Shown here one piece after another: positions 7,036 to 15,505 of a stretch of DNA of 26,268 nt. The position numbers and the translations under genes are program-made. The DNA is taken from the IMG/VR virus record IMGVR_UViG_3300048023_000500, positions 1-26,268 of that record; one strand, written 5' to 3'. Position 1 is the first letter of the stretch, and each line of letters starts with the position of its first letter. The notes beneath the pieces are model-generated. The model saw nothing but the letters and a program-made list of their open reading frames with translations, made no database searches and was not told the origin of the DNA. This stretch comes from a virus.

Positions 7036-7043
7036 TATAAATA
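7036..7043 (+). promoter_or_regulatory. T4-type late promoter motif TATAAATA
   Basis: An exact TATAAATA in the short gap between the lipoprotein and the coiled-coil membrane protein, 42 bases before the ATG at 7086. It sits directly upstream of a sigma70-type promoter, so the same gene could be read both early and late. Confidence 0.5.
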
Positions 7044-7047
7044 TCCA

Positions 7048-7076
7048 TTGACTAATAATGGATTTTGTGATATAAT
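7048..7076 (+). promoter_or_regulatory. Sigma70-type promoter, TTGACT-17-TATAAT
   Basis: The -35 TTGACT (7048-7053) and the -10 TATAAT (7071-7076) are separated by exactly 17 bases. Only 9 bases separate the -10 from the ATG at 7086, so a transcript would be almost leaderless for that gene unless the downstream ATG at 7101 is used. Confidence 0.75.
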
Positions 7077-7085
7077 AATTCCACA

Positions 7086-7604
7086 ATGGATACCAAGCCT
7101 ATGAGCGATATAGATCAGAATCTTTCTGGTGTAAAAACCGATGTTGCGTTAATCAAAAAAGACATCAAACAAATAGAGAAGTTTTTCTCTAAGTACGAGT
7201 ACATCATCGAAAAGTCAGGTGAACGCGATAAGCGTATTGCCGTTCAACACGAGATACTTAACGGTGTTGCAGACAAGATAGAAAATCTTGACATTAAAAT
7301 AGAACAAACCAAATTTGATACAGCAAAGGATTTGGCAATAGTTCACGACAGATTAGAACAGTATAGAGCTTCTTCAAGAGAAGATCATCAAAGACTATCT
7401 GATAACAACGCAGCTCATCGCAAAGAACGCAATCAAGAGATCATGGATGCGTTAGGTAAATTAAACGGTAATCTCGATAAACGTATATCGGAGATGGAAG
7501 GTAGAGTAACCAGCCTGGATCGTTGGAAATGGTACATGATGGGTATGGGAGCTATTCTTATATTCATAATCACCAAATTGGATATTCCTAAAATATTTGG
7601 TTGA
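7086..7604 (+). CDS. Coiled-coil protein with C-terminal membrane anchor, possible holin or lysis accessory
   Basis: A 172-residue protein. Residues about 8-145 are highly charged with long heptad-like stretches (KKDIKQIEKF, VADKIENLDIKIEQ, KRISEMEGRVTSLDRW). Residues about 147-168 form a single membrane segment (WKWYMMGMGAILIFIITKL). This tail-anchored topology resembles XhlA-type lysis-associated proteins, whose last part also reads SLxxWxWY followed by a membrane span. Similar proteins occur in marine phages. Because it lies after lysozyme and a spanin-like pair, a holin or lysis-accessory role is plausible but unproven. An in-frame ATG at 7101 is an alternative start; neither start has a good ribosome binding site. 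Confidence 0.7.
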   Translation: MDTKPMSDIDQNLSGVKTDVALIKKDIKQIEKFFSKYEYIIEKSGERDKRIAVQHEILNGVADKIENLDIKIEQTKFDTAKDLAIVHDRLEQYRASSREDHQRLSDNNAAHRKERNQEIMDALGKLNGNLDKRISEMEGRVTSLDRWKWYMMGMGAILIFIITKLDIPKIFG

Positions 7605-7629
7605 CAAGCTGCTAATTATTTGTTATAAT
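7601..7629 (+). promoter_or_regulatory. Consensus sigma70 promoter, TTGACA-17-TATAAT
   Basis: A perfect -35 (7601-7606) overlaps the stop codon of the preceding gene and a perfect -10 (7624-7629) follows after 17 bases. It lies 35 bases upstream of the primase ATG, giving a leader of ordinary length. It probably drives primase and the nucleotide-metabolism genes. Confidence 0.85.
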
Positions 7630-7664
7630 ATACACTAATAACAGATTTTTCGGATTTTTATATT

Positions 7665-8690
7665 ATGCTAGACTTTGTTGATATTCAGTACGCACAGCAT
7701 TTAGCTGGTCGTCTCGACCGATATCGTATCAAAAATACAAACCCTTATAAGATCAACTTTCGTTGTCCACTATGCGGCGATTCAAAAAAGAACAAATCTA
7801 AAGCCCGTGGTTGGCTTCTTGAACGCGAGAATAAGTTATTTTATTATTGTCATAATTGCGGTGCAAGTCATATCTTCGGTAATTTTCTTAAGGCAGTTGA
7901 CCCATTAGCATACAACGATTATGTGGCAGAAAAGTTCATAGGTAAAGCCAATAATACGATCTCAACAGAAACATCAACTCTAGAGTCCACCAAATTCGAA
8001 GAACCAAAATTCTCTCATACGGATCCATTAAAAAAGTTAAAAAAAATCAGCCAGCTTGATTATAACCACCCAGTAAAGAAATATATAGATAAAAGGTCTA
8101 TTCCTTCTAAGCACCATTATCGACTTTACTTTGCTCCTAAGTTTAAAGAATGGATTAACGGCATAGTACCAAATAAGTTTGAGAACGTTAAGAAAGACGA
8201 AGCTCGACTTGTAATACCGTTCTTGGATAAAGACGGCAATTGTTTCGGAGTATCGGCAAGATCTATGGATCCTGACGCATTCCTTCGTTATATTACTATT
8301 ATGTTCGAAGAAGTACCTAAACTGTATGGACTCGACAAAGTAAACTTTAACGAAAAGTATTATGTAGTTGAAGGAGCACTTGATAGTATGTTTCTATCAA
8401 ATGCAATCGCAATGAATGGAGCAGATGGTAATACCAATTCGCTCGAAAGGGTGGATAATGCAGTCTTCGTCTTTGATGCTGAACCTCGTAATTTAGAGAT
8501 TCACAAAAGGATGGAACGTGTAATTGATGCAGGTCACAGTATTGTGATATGGCCACATAATGTACCTGGCAAAGATATTAATGAAATGGTTCTTGATGGA
8601 AGTATATCTTGCGTTGAGAGTTTAATGAGAACAATAACATATAAAGGTTTGGAAGCTAAATTGAAATTTCAACAATGGAAAAGGACATAG
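7665..8690 (+). CDS. DNA primase, T4 gp61-like
   Basis: A 341-residue primase, almost the length of T4 gp61 (342). The N-terminal zinc-binding domain has two CxxC pairs, C34/C37 (CPLCGD) and C62/C65 (CHNC), separated by the KARGWLL segment. The catalytic TOPRIM part is in the second half: E236 in VVEGALDSMF and the acidic pair D271/E273 in VFVFDAEPR, followed by GKDINEMV. It makes short RNA primers for lagging-strand synthesis and in T4 works with the gp41 helicase, which is not in this window. It follows a consensus sigma70 promoter, in line with early expression, and ends 6 bases before ThyX. Confidence 0.92.
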   Translation: MLDFVDIQYAQHLAGRLDRYRIKNTNPYKINFRCPLCGDSKKNKSKARGWLLERENKLFYYCHNCGASHIFGNFLKAVDPLAYNDYVAEKFIGKANNTISTETSTLESTKFEEPKFSHTDPLKKLKKISQLDYNHPVKKYIDKRSIPSKHHYRLYFAPKFKEWINGIVPNKFENVKKDEARLVIPFLDKDGNCFGVSARSMDPDAFLRYITIMFEEVPKLYGLDKVNFNEKYYVVEGALDSMFLSNAIAMNGADGNTNSLERVDNAVFVFDAEPRNLEIHKRMERVIDAGHSIVIWPHNVPGKDINEMVLDGSISCVESLMRTITYKGLEAKLKFQQWKRT

Positions 8691-8696
8691 TATATA

Positions 8697-9395
8697 ATGA
8701 AAGTAAAATTGATTAGTCATAGTCAAGCACCTGCGATAGTAGGGTCTCCCTCTGAACAACTTGATGGAGATAATTCTTTATTAGGTTTGGTCGCGTATTG
8801 CGCAAGAGTTAGTAATCCTAATAATCAAAACAACACAACAACAAATAGTAAGCTTGTTAATTATTTAATCAAGCACAAACATTGGTCTCCTTTGGAAATG
8901 GTCAGTGTTTGTTTAGAAGTAGAAACAACGAGAGATATTGCTCGTCAATTATTAAGACATCGTAGTTTCTCCTTTCAGGAATTTAGTCAACGATATGCAA
9001 ACCCATTAGAAGATTTAGAAATGGTAACTCGTGAGGCAAGGTTTCAAGATCCAAAGAATCGTCAGAATAGTATTGCTATTGATACGGACGATGAGAAACA
9101 GCGAAGAATAGCAGAAGATTGGAGAATGAAACAAAAGACCTTCATTCGAGAAACAGAAAAATTATATAAATGGGCAATTGATAAAGGAATCGCAAAAGAA
9201 CAAGCAAGAGCGGTTTTACCAGAAGGCAATACAGTCTCAAGATTATATGTTAATGGTACACTAAGATCATGGATTCATTATATTGAATTACGATCAGGTA
9301 ACGGTACTCAGCTAGAACATATGGATCTTGCTATAGAATGCGCAAGAGTAATTACCAATATCTTTCCCTTAACCAAAGAATATGTACAAGAATAA
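8697..9395 (+). CDS. thyX: Flavin-dependent thymidylate synthase ThyX
   Basis: A 232-residue ThyX. The signature RHRx7S is present: R87-H88-R89 then seven residues and S97 (RHRSFSFQEFS). Further family patterns are CARVSN near residue 35, HWSPLEM at 62-68 and the C-terminal LEHMDLAIECARV. The enzyme methylates dUMP to dTMP using methylene-tetrahydrofolate, FAD and NADPH and returns tetrahydrofolate directly, so no dihydrofolate reductase is needed. It stands in front of NrdA and NrdB, the classic phage nucleotide-synthesis cluster. The serine hydroxymethyltransferase gene further downstream could supply its carbon donor. Confidence 0.95.
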   Translation: MKVKLISHSQAPAIVGSPSEQLDGDNSLLGLVAYCARVSNPNNQNNTTTNSKLVNYLIKHKHWSPLEMVSVCLEVETTRDIARQLLRHRSFSFQEFSQRYANPLEDLEMVTREARFQDPKNRQNSIAIDTDDEKQRRIAEDWRMKQKTFIRETEKLYKWAIDKGIAKEQARAVLPEGNTVSRLYVNGTLRSWIHYIELRSGNGTQLEHMDLAIECARVITNIFPLTKEYVQE

Positions 9396-9409
9396 TAACG
9401 GAGTAAAGA

Positions 9410-11197
9410 ATGCAGCATTTAGGAATTGAAATACAGACAAGCAGAGATAAGAAATTAGGAGAACAGTCATTTAAATTATTGAAAGACTATTATTGTAGAG
9501 ACGATGAAAGATCTCCGCAAATGGCTTATGCTCGAGCAGCTGTTGCATTCTGTGGTGGTAATTTAAAACTTGCACAAAGAATATATGATTATGTATCTCA
9601 AGGATACTTTATGTATTCTTCTCCTGTACTTTCTAATGCAGTCTTAAAAGGAGAGAAAGCAAAAGCATTACCTATTAGTTGTTTCTTAACATATGTACCT
9701 GATACATTAGATGGATTAATTGACCATACAGCAGAGTTAAGATGGTTATCTGTTAAAGGTGGTGGAGTAGGTGGTCATTGGTCTGATATTCGAGCAGTAT
9801 CTAAAAAGGCTCCAGGTCCTATGCCATTTTTACATACCGTTGATGCTGATATGGTTGCTTATCGTCAAGGCAGAACAAGAAAAGGTTCTTATGCAGCCTA
9901 TATGGATATTGACCATCCAGATATTGTAGAATTTATTAATATGCGTATTCCTACAGGAGACGTAAACAGAAAGAATTTAAATCTTCATCATGCCGTTAAT
10001 TTATCTGATAAATTTATGGAAGCAGTACGTGACGGCAAACAATGGGGTTTATTAGATCCTAATGATAAATCAGTTCGTGAAATGACTGATGCTCGTAAAC
10101 TATGGGAACTTATATTAGAAACAAGGTACCGAACAGGTGAACCTTATGTTAACTTTATTGATACTGCTAATGCAGCATTACCTCAAGCTCAAAAGGATTT
10201 AGGTTTATCAATTAAAGGATCTAATCTATGTAATGAAATACACCTTGTGACCAACGAAGAAAGAACAGCGGTATGTTGTTTATCTTCAGTTAATTTAGAA
10301 ATGTATGACGAATGGAAAGATACTAATATGGTTAAAGACCTTATTGTATTCTTGGACAATGTATTACAGTTCTTTATTGATAATGCAGGTGATGAAATTA
10401 GTAAAGCAAGATACTCTGCTCAACAAGAAAGATCTTTAGGTCTCGGTGCAATGGGATTGCATTCTTATTTTCAAAGACATTCAATTGCATTTGAGAGTAG
10501 TGAAGCCGTTGAAGCAAATGAAGAGATCTTTGAATATATCAAACAAAAGTCGGTTGAAGCAACTGAAGAAATGGGTAAACGTCGTGGTGAAGCACCAGAT
10601 ATGAAAGGCACAGGACGTCGTAATGCTCATATGTTAGCAATTGCTCCAAACGCAAATAGTTCTATGATTGTAGATACCTCACCAAGTATTGAACCTTGGA
10701 AGGCAAACGCATTTACTTCGAGAACAAGGGTGGGTAGTCACCTAAATAGAAATCCATATCTTGAAAAGGTATTGGAAGAACGAGGCAAAAATACAGATGA
10801 AGTATGGTCAACTATTATTACAAATGGTGGGTCAGTACAGCATCTAGAATTCTTAGATGATCATGTAAAGAATGTTTTCAAGACAGCAATAGAATTAAAT
10901 CAACATGCATTAATTAAGCTAGCAGGAGACAGACAAAAGTATTTATGCCAAGGACAATCTTTAAACATCTTTTTTCCAGCAGGAGCTGATAAGAGGTACT
11001 TACATACAGTACATTATCAAGCTTGGGAACAAGGATGTAAAGGACTATATTATTTAAGAACAGAATCTTCTAACAAAGCAGAAAACGTTTCCGAGAAAGT
11101 GAAACGCGAAAAGTTAGATGACATTATTAACACAAACGCAGTACAATTCGGGAAATCAGAAGAGGAACAAGATGAATGCGTAGCATGCCAAGGATAA
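9410..11197 (+). CDS. nrdA: Ribonucleotide reductase class I large subunit NrdA, lacking the ATP cone
   Basis: A 595-residue NrdA. The active-site cysteines are C91 (LPISCF), C274 within SNLCNEIHL together with N272 and E276, and C289 (TAVCCLSS). The radical-transfer tyrosines lie in GLYYLRT near residue 555, and the C-terminal redox pair is C590/C593 (CVAC). It reduces ribonucleoside diphosphates with the radical delivered from NrdB. E. coli NrdA has about 760 residues; here the N-terminal ATP-cone domain is missing, so the overall-activity control by dATP is expected to be lost, as in some other phage enzymes. The ribosome binding site CGGAG is clear. NrdB follows after 5 bases. Confidence 0.95.
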   Translation: MQHLGIEIQTSRDKKLGEQSFKLLKDYYCRDDERSPQMAYARAAVAFCGGNLKLAQRIYDYVSQGYFMYSSPVLSNAVLKGEKAKALPISCFLTYVPDTLDGLIDHTAELRWLSVKGGGVGGHWSDIRAVSKKAPGPMPFLHTVDADMVAYRQGRTRKGSYAAYMDIDHPDIVEFINMRIPTGDVNRKNLNLHHAVNLSDKFMEAVRDGKQWGLLDPNDKSVREMTDARKLWELILETRYRTGEPYVNFIDTANAALPQAQKDLGLSIKGSNLCNEIHLVTNEERTAVCCLSSVNLEMYDEWKDTNMVKDLIVFLDNVLQFFIDNAGDEISKARYSAQQERSLGLGAMGLHSYFQRHSIAFESSEAVEANEEIFEYIKQKSVEATEEMGKRRGEAPDMKGTGRRNAHMLAIAPNANSSMIVDTSPSIEPWKANAFTSRTRVGSHLNRNPYLEKVLEERGKNTDEVWSTIITNGGSVQHLEFLDDHVKNVFKTAIELNQHALIKLAGDRQKYLCQGQSLNIFFPAGADKRYLHTVHYQAWEQGCKGLYYLRTESSNKAENVSEKVKREKLDDIINTNAVQFGKSEEEQDECVACQG

Positions 11198-11202
11198 ACG
11201 AA

Positions 11203-12411
11203 ATGGAAGTTTTAATTTACACGAAATCCAATTGCCCTTTTTGCGAAAAGGCAAAGGCCTGGTTCAGTCAACATGGGATTGGATATACTCAGGTAGTATT
11301 AGACGATGAGGAGCAAAGACTTGCTTTTTATCAAAGAGTATCGAACGGTAAGGAAGTAAGGTCCGTACCTCAGATTTATATTAACGACGAACATATAGGT
11401 ACATACAACGACCTAATGGCAATAGCAGACAAGTTAGTCAAGAAACAAGGTGGTCTTTTAGAGTTCTCTGAAACATACAAACCGTTTCACTATCCTTGGG
11501 CTGTTGAAATTACAACAAGACATGAAAAGGCTCATTGGATTGAAGATGAACTTGATCTGTCTGAAGATGTTGCCGATTGGAAAGGTGGTAAGATTAACGA
11601 AATAGAAAAAGATTATATTACAAACATCTTACGTCTATTTACTCAATCAGATGTTGCCGTTGGACAAAACTATTACGATCAATTTATTCCTAAGTTTAAG
11701 AATAACGAAGTTCGTAATATGTTAGGATCATTTGCAGCAAGAGAAGGTATTCATCAACGTGCTTATGCGTTATTGAATGAAACATTAGGTTTACCTGATT
11801 CTGAATACCATGCATTCCTAGACTATACAGAAATGGCTGATAAGATTGAATATATGAGAAAGGCAGACACGGCAACATTACGCGGTCTTGGTCTATCTTT
11901 AGCAAAATCTGTATTCAATGAAGGTGTTGCTTTATTTGCTTCTTTCGTTATGTTACTTAACTTTCAACGTTTCGGTAAAATGAAAGGTATGGGTAAAGTA
12001 GTAGAATGGAGTATTAGAGACGAATCAATTCACGTTGAAGGTAACTCTAAATTATTTAAAGCTTTTGTAAAAGAACATAGTCGTGTTGTTGACGATGCGT
12101 TCAAAAAAGAAATTTATGAAATGTCAAAAGACATTGTTGACCTTGAAGATAAGTTCATTGATCTTGCCTACGCTATGGGTGATATTGAAGGCCTTGAAAA
12201 ATCCGAAGTAAAAGAATATATAAAATATATAACGGACAGAAGATTATTACAATTAGGCATGAAACCAAACTTCAAGGTAAAAGAAAATCCGTTACCTTGG
12301 TTGGAATGGGTACTGAATGGTGCTGACCATACAAACTTCTTCGAAAATCGTGTAACTGAATATGAGGTTGCTGGTTTAGAAGGAAGCTGGGACGATGCCT
12401 ACGCAGCTTAA
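11203..12411 (+). CDS. nrdB: NrdB small subunit with N-terminal glutaredoxin fusion
   Basis: A 402-residue fusion. Residues 1-80 are a dithiol glutaredoxin: active site C11-P-F-C14, cis-proline in SVPQIYI (about 56) and the GTYNDL ending. Residues about 85-402 are the class I di-iron radical subunit: ligands D150, E181 and H184 (EGIH), E240 and E274/H277 (ESIH), with radical tyrosine Y188 at the position of Y122 in E. coli. The fusion places the electron donor of NrdA on its partner subunit. I choose ATG 11203, 5 bases after the NrdA stop, because AAGGATAAACGA provides a ribosome binding site and the glutaredoxin begins there; the frame is also open from an ATG at 11176 inside nrdA. Grx-NrdB fusions are known in a few bacteria and phages but are uncommon. 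Confidence 0.92.
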   Translation: MEVLIYTKSNCPFCEKAKAWFSQHGIGYTQVVLDDEEQRLAFYQRVSNGKEVRSVPQIYINDEHIGTYNDLMAIADKLVKKQGGLLEFSETYKPFHYPWAVEITTRHEKAHWIEDELDLSEDVADWKGGKINEIEKDYITNILRLFTQSDVAVGQNYYDQFIPKFKNNEVRNMLGSFAAREGIHQRAYALLNETLGLPDSEYHAFLDYTEMADKIEYMRKADTATLRGLGLSLAKSVFNEGVALFASFVMLLNFQRFGKMKGMGKVVEWSIRDESIHVEGNSKLFKAFVKEHSRVVDDAFKKEIYEMSKDIVDLEDKFIDLAYAMGDIEGLEKSEVKEYIKYITDRRLLQLGMKPNFKVKENPLPWLEWVLNGADHTNFFENRVTEYEVAGLEGSWDDAYAA

Positions 12412-12421
12412 GGCGTAGAAA

Positions 12422-13624
12422 ATGATAGATCATAAACATTTCCATAAAGTAGTTGACACTTTAAAGGACGAAGGTAAATACAGAGTTTTTAACGACATAG
12501 TTCGTGATAAAGGAAACTTTCCAAAGGCAACTTGGTATTCACCTTACTCTCCTAAGACAATTGTTAACTGGTGCTCAAATGATTATTTGGGTATGGGACA
12601 AAACAAGTATGTAATTGACGCAATGCAAACCGCATTGTTAAAGACAGGAAGTGGTAGTGGGGGTACTCGCAATATTGGCGGTACCTCTCATTATCATGTT
12701 ACTCTTGAATCTGTAATAGCAAACCTTCATCAAAAAGAAAGCGGATTATTATTTACATCAGCATATGTTGCTAACGAATGGACGCTGATTGCTTTATCTC
12801 GTATTATTTCAGATATCTGTTTTATTTCCGATAATAAAAATCATGCCTCAATGATTATGGGTATGAAACATAGTCGCGCTCATAAACATATATTTCAACA
12901 TAATGATATGGAATCTTTAGAAGAATGTTTACAAGTTACTGTAGAAGCAGGGTATACTCCATGTATTGTATTTGAATCTGTATATAGTATGGATGGAGAT
13001 GTTGCTCCTATTGAAGCTGTTTGTGATTTAGCAGATAAGTATAATGCAATTACATATATAGATGAAGTACACGCCGTTGGACTATACGGTGAACATGGCG
13101 CAGGTTACTGCGAAAAATTAAATATATTAAACAGAGTAGATATTGTAAATGGAACTTTGGGAAAAGCGTTTGGTTGTCATGGAGGTTATATTGCTGGTGA
13201 TAGTATTGTTCTTGATGCTATACGATCAGTCGCAAGTGGATTTATTTTTACAACAAGTATGTCACCTGTTATGGCTGCAGGCGCAATTGCCAGCATACGG
13301 TATCTATCCGATCATAACGATTTAAGAGAGACACATCAGGAAAGAGCAAATACATTAAGACAGTTGTTTATTGATAATGATATTGAGCTTCATCCAAACA
13401 GTTGCACTCATATATTGCCAGTCATGGTTAGAGATGCAAAGAAATGTAAACTAATGTCAGATAGGTTATTAAACGAACATGGATTATATGTGCAACCAAT
13501 TAATTATCCAACAGTCGATGTTGGTTCTGAACGACTCAGAATTACACCTACTCCCTTACATACTAATGGTATGATGGAAGACCTAATAGTTGGACTCAAA
13601 GAGACATTTGATTACTTCAAATAA
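12422..13624 (+). CDS. hemA: 5-aminolevulinate synthase (ALAS)
   Basis: A 400-residue PLP enzyme of the alpha-oxoamine synthase family that reads specifically as ALAS, not KBL or Bio[14 protein letters not shown] (49-60), [14 protein letters not shown] (76-89), the [14 protein letters not shown] block (215-228) and the lysine motif NGTLGKAFG with K248, the PLP-binding residue also numbered 248 in Rhodobacter capsulatus [14 protein letters not shown] (273-282) is characteristic. It condenses glycine with succinyl-CoA to 5-aminolevulinate, the first step of heme synthesis in alphaproteobacteria. Length is full (Rhodobacter about 405). It starts 10 bases after nrdB with AAGG as ribosome binding site and is followed 8 bases later by the alternative oxidase. 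The closeness to alphaproteobacterial enzymes suggests acquisition from such a host. All catalytic residues I can check are kept. Confidence 0.93.
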   Translation: MIDHKHFHKVVDTLKDEGKYRVFNDIVRDKGNFPKATWYSPYSPKTIVNWCSNDYLGMGQNKYVIDAMQTALLKTGSGSGGTRNIGGTSHYHVTLESVIANLHQKESGLLFTSAYVANEWTLIALSRIISDICFISDNKNHASMIMGMKHSRAHKHIFQHNDMESLEECLQVTVEAGYTPCIVFESVYSMDGDVAPIEAVCDLADKYNAITYIDEVHAVGLYGEHGAGYCEKLNILNRVDIVNGTLGKAFGCHGGYIAGDSIVLDAIRSVASGFIFTTSMSPVMAAGAIASIRYLSDHNDLRETHQERANTLRQLFIDNDIELHPNSCTHILPVMVRDAKKCKLMSDRLLNEHGLYVQPINYPTVDVGSERLRITPTPLHTNGMMEDLIVGLKETFDYFK

Positions 13625-13632
13625 ATAATATT

Positions 13633-14196
13633 ATGAAAGATACGTTTGCGAAAAGTATGACAAAGTTTTTTCGGTTCTTTGCCGATACATTCTTTGCCAA
13701 AAGATACGGACATAGAGCAGTTGTTCTAGAAACGATAGCAGGCGTTCCCGGCATGGTCGCAGGAATGTGGATTCATTTAAAAAGTTTACGAAAAATGCAA
13801 ACAGGATATGGTCCGATGATTCGTGAATTGCTTGAAGAAGCTGAAAATGAAAGAATGCATTTAATGTTCTTTATTGAAATCGCAAAGCCAAATGTATTTG
13901 AAAGATGGTTAATATTAATAGCCCAAGGAATCTTTTGGAATTTCTATTTCCTTATGTATGTATTCTTTCCAAAGACCGCTCATCGAATGGTTCATTATTT
14001 TGAAACAGAAGCTGTTCGTAGTTACACCGATTATATTAGTGAAATTGAATTAGGCAGAATGGAAAATCCACCTGCTCCTCAATTAGCAATAGATTATTAT
14101 AATATGAAACCAAATGCAACACTGAAAGATATGATTAAGAAAGTTCGAGCAGACGAACAAAAACACAGTGATGTAAATTGGAGGTACTCAGAATGA
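13633..14196 (+). CDS. aox: Alternative oxidase (AOX/PTOX family di-iron quinol oxidase)
   Basis: A 187-residue protein carrying all four di-iron helices of alternative oxidases: E33 in LETIAGVPGM, E73 and H76 in EEAENERMHL, a glutamate in the ETEAVRSYTDY block (124/126) and E175/H178 in RADEQKHSDVN. The segments around 36-50 and 90-112 give the hydrophobic helices by which AOX sits on one face of the inner membrane. It oxidises quinol and reduces oxygen to water without pumping protons. It lacks the long plant-type N-terminal extension, as bacterial enzymes do. Cyanophages carry a plastoquinol oxidase of the same family, but here the partner gene is ALAS, pointing to a heterotrophic respiring host. 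Its stop overlaps the next gene by 4 bases (ATGA). Confidence 0.93.
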   Translation: MKDTFAKSMTKFFRFFADTFFAKRYGHRAVVLETIAGVPGMVAGMWIHLKSLRKMQTGYGPMIRELLEEAENERMHLMFFIEIAKPNVFERWLILIAQGIFWNFYFLMYVFFPKTAHRMVHYFETEAVRSYTDYISEIELGRMENPPAPQLAIDYYNMKPNATLKDMIKKVRADEQKHSDVNWRYSE

Positions 14197-15092
14197 AATG
14201 GTTAACACTGTTTACTTCACTTACTTTAGCATCTACTGCTGCATACTTTAGTATTGTCGGTTTAATGACAATCTTTAGCGGTGCCTTTGTAGGTATTGCG
14301 ATTATGGCAACAGTGTTAGAGTTTGGTAAACTTGTCTCCGCGGCATGGTTACATTACGAATGGGATAGAATCAATAATTTAGTTCGTGGTTATTTTACAG
14401 CCGCTGTTATTGTCTTAATGTTAATTACAAGTATGGGTATATTTGGATTCCTTTCTAAAGCTCATATTGATTCTGCTTTAACTGGAGATACATATTCTCT
14501 CGAAGCAAGTATCATTGATACAAGAATAGAAGCAGAGCAATCAAAACTAAATGCAGCACAAGAAAGAATTAAAGGATTAGATTACGTATTACAAACATCA
14601 AGACCTGAAGATCGTAACTATGTCAATGGTCGTCAAACAGAAGAAAGAAATAATTTAGCAATAACTATTGACAAAGCAGTAGTAAATATTGTAAAATATA
14701 ACGAACAGAAGTTACCTATACAGAGACTTCAGTTAGAACAAGAATCAGAACTCGGACCTGTTAAATATATCGCTGATATGATTTACGGATCTGAGGCAGA
14801 AGAATATTATGACAATGCTGTCAGATGGATCATACTTATAATTATATTCGTATTTGATCCTTTGGCAATAATGTTATTAATAGTAAGCACAGCAGCCTTT
14901 AAACGTGAACGTGAAACTCCACTTAAACCGTTAGTTGATAATAGTCAAATAATGAATATGGAGATTAAAGAAAAGGACAGTGGATTAAAGGTCGAAGTTA
15001 ACGACGTAAAAGAAACTGTGGAGATTAAAGAAAACAAAAGTGGTTTAGTTAAGAAAGGATTAACCACTACATTGAAAAGAAGAAAAATATGA
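14193..15092 (+). CDS. Multi-span membrane protein with internal coiled coil, unknown function
   Basis: A 299-residue protein with probably four membrane segments: three in the first 95 residues (about 3-20, 24-42 and 67-87) and one near residue 215-240 (WIILIIIFVFDPLAIMLLIV). Between them lies a long soluble, glutamine/glutamate-rich coiled-coil region, and a charged lysine-rich tail follows. I recall proteins of the same architecture in many marine T4-like phages without a known role. Start: ATG 14193 overlaps the AOX stop and has GGAGG 8 bases upstream, which is better than the ATG at 14178. Being translationally coupled to AOX it could be a membrane partner, but its presence in phages lacking AOX, as I remember it, argues for an independent role. 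Confidence 0.75.
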   Translation: MKWLTLFTSLTLASTAAYFSIVGLMTIFSGAFVGIAIMATVLEFGKLVSAAWLHYEWDRINNLVRGYFTAAVIVLMLITSMGIFGFLSKAHIDSALTGDTYSLEASIIDTRIEAEQSKLNAAQERIKGLDYVLQTSRPEDRNYVNGRQTEERNNLAITIDKAVVNIVKYNEQKLPIQRLQLEQESELGPVKYIADMIYGSEAEEYYDNAVRWIILIIIFVFDPLAIMLLIVSTAAFKRERETPLKPLVDNSQIMNMEIKEKDSGLKVEVNDVKETVEIKENKSGLVKKGLTTTLKRRKI

Positions 15093-15505
15093 GTATTAAA
15101 AAAATAATGTGGGGCGGATTAGGAATGTTAAGTTTAGGAGTTGCCTATATTGGTGTAGTGATGCCAGGTATTCCTTTTAGTATTCCTGCTGTATTTGCGG
15201 CTTACTGTTTCGCAAAGAGTTCAGATAGAATGCATAACTGGTTATACAATCATAAACTGTTTGGTCCCTTTTTAACAAACTGGGAAACAAAGAAAGTATT
15301 TCCACAAAAGGCAAAGTATATGATGTTAGGATTTATGGCATTTGCTTTATTGTGTATGATTGTATTTACAGGCAATTGGAAAGCGGTTGCATATTCAGGT
15401 ACATTTATGGCACTGGGTGCAGCTTGGGGATGGCGCTATCCTTCAACTCCCGAAGAGTATGACCGTCGTAAAGCAGCGGGAGAAAGGATCGGTTTATTTA
15501 AATGA
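15089..15505 (+). CDS. DUF454 (YbaN-like) inner-membrane protein
   Basis: A 138-residue membrane protein. The family pattern is visible: GLGMLSLGVAYIGVVMPGIP (10-29), then AYCFAKSSDRMHNWLYNHKLFGPFL in two adjoining blocks (38-62) and NWE, followed by two more hydrophobic helices (about 77-95 and 100-113). DUF454 proteins such as E. coli YbaN sit in the inner membrane and have no established biochemical role. I know of no phage example, although a search could show otherwise. It starts on the last bases of the upstream gene (ATGA overlap) and the next gene starts on its own stop codon, so it is part of the AOX-linked operon. The C-terminus (GWRYPSTPEEYDRR) is soluble. Confidence 0.85.
   Translation: MSIKKIMWGGLGMLSLGVAYIGVVMPGIPFSIPAVFAAYCFAKSSDRMHNWLYNHKLFGPFLTNWETKKVFPQKAKYMMLGFMAFALLCMIVFTGNWKAVAYSGTFMALGAAWGWRYPSTPEEYDRRKAAGERIGLFK

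Noticed and set aside
8661-8698. TTGAAA and TATAAT before thyX
   Set aside because: The spacer is 26 bases, too long for a sigma70 promoter.
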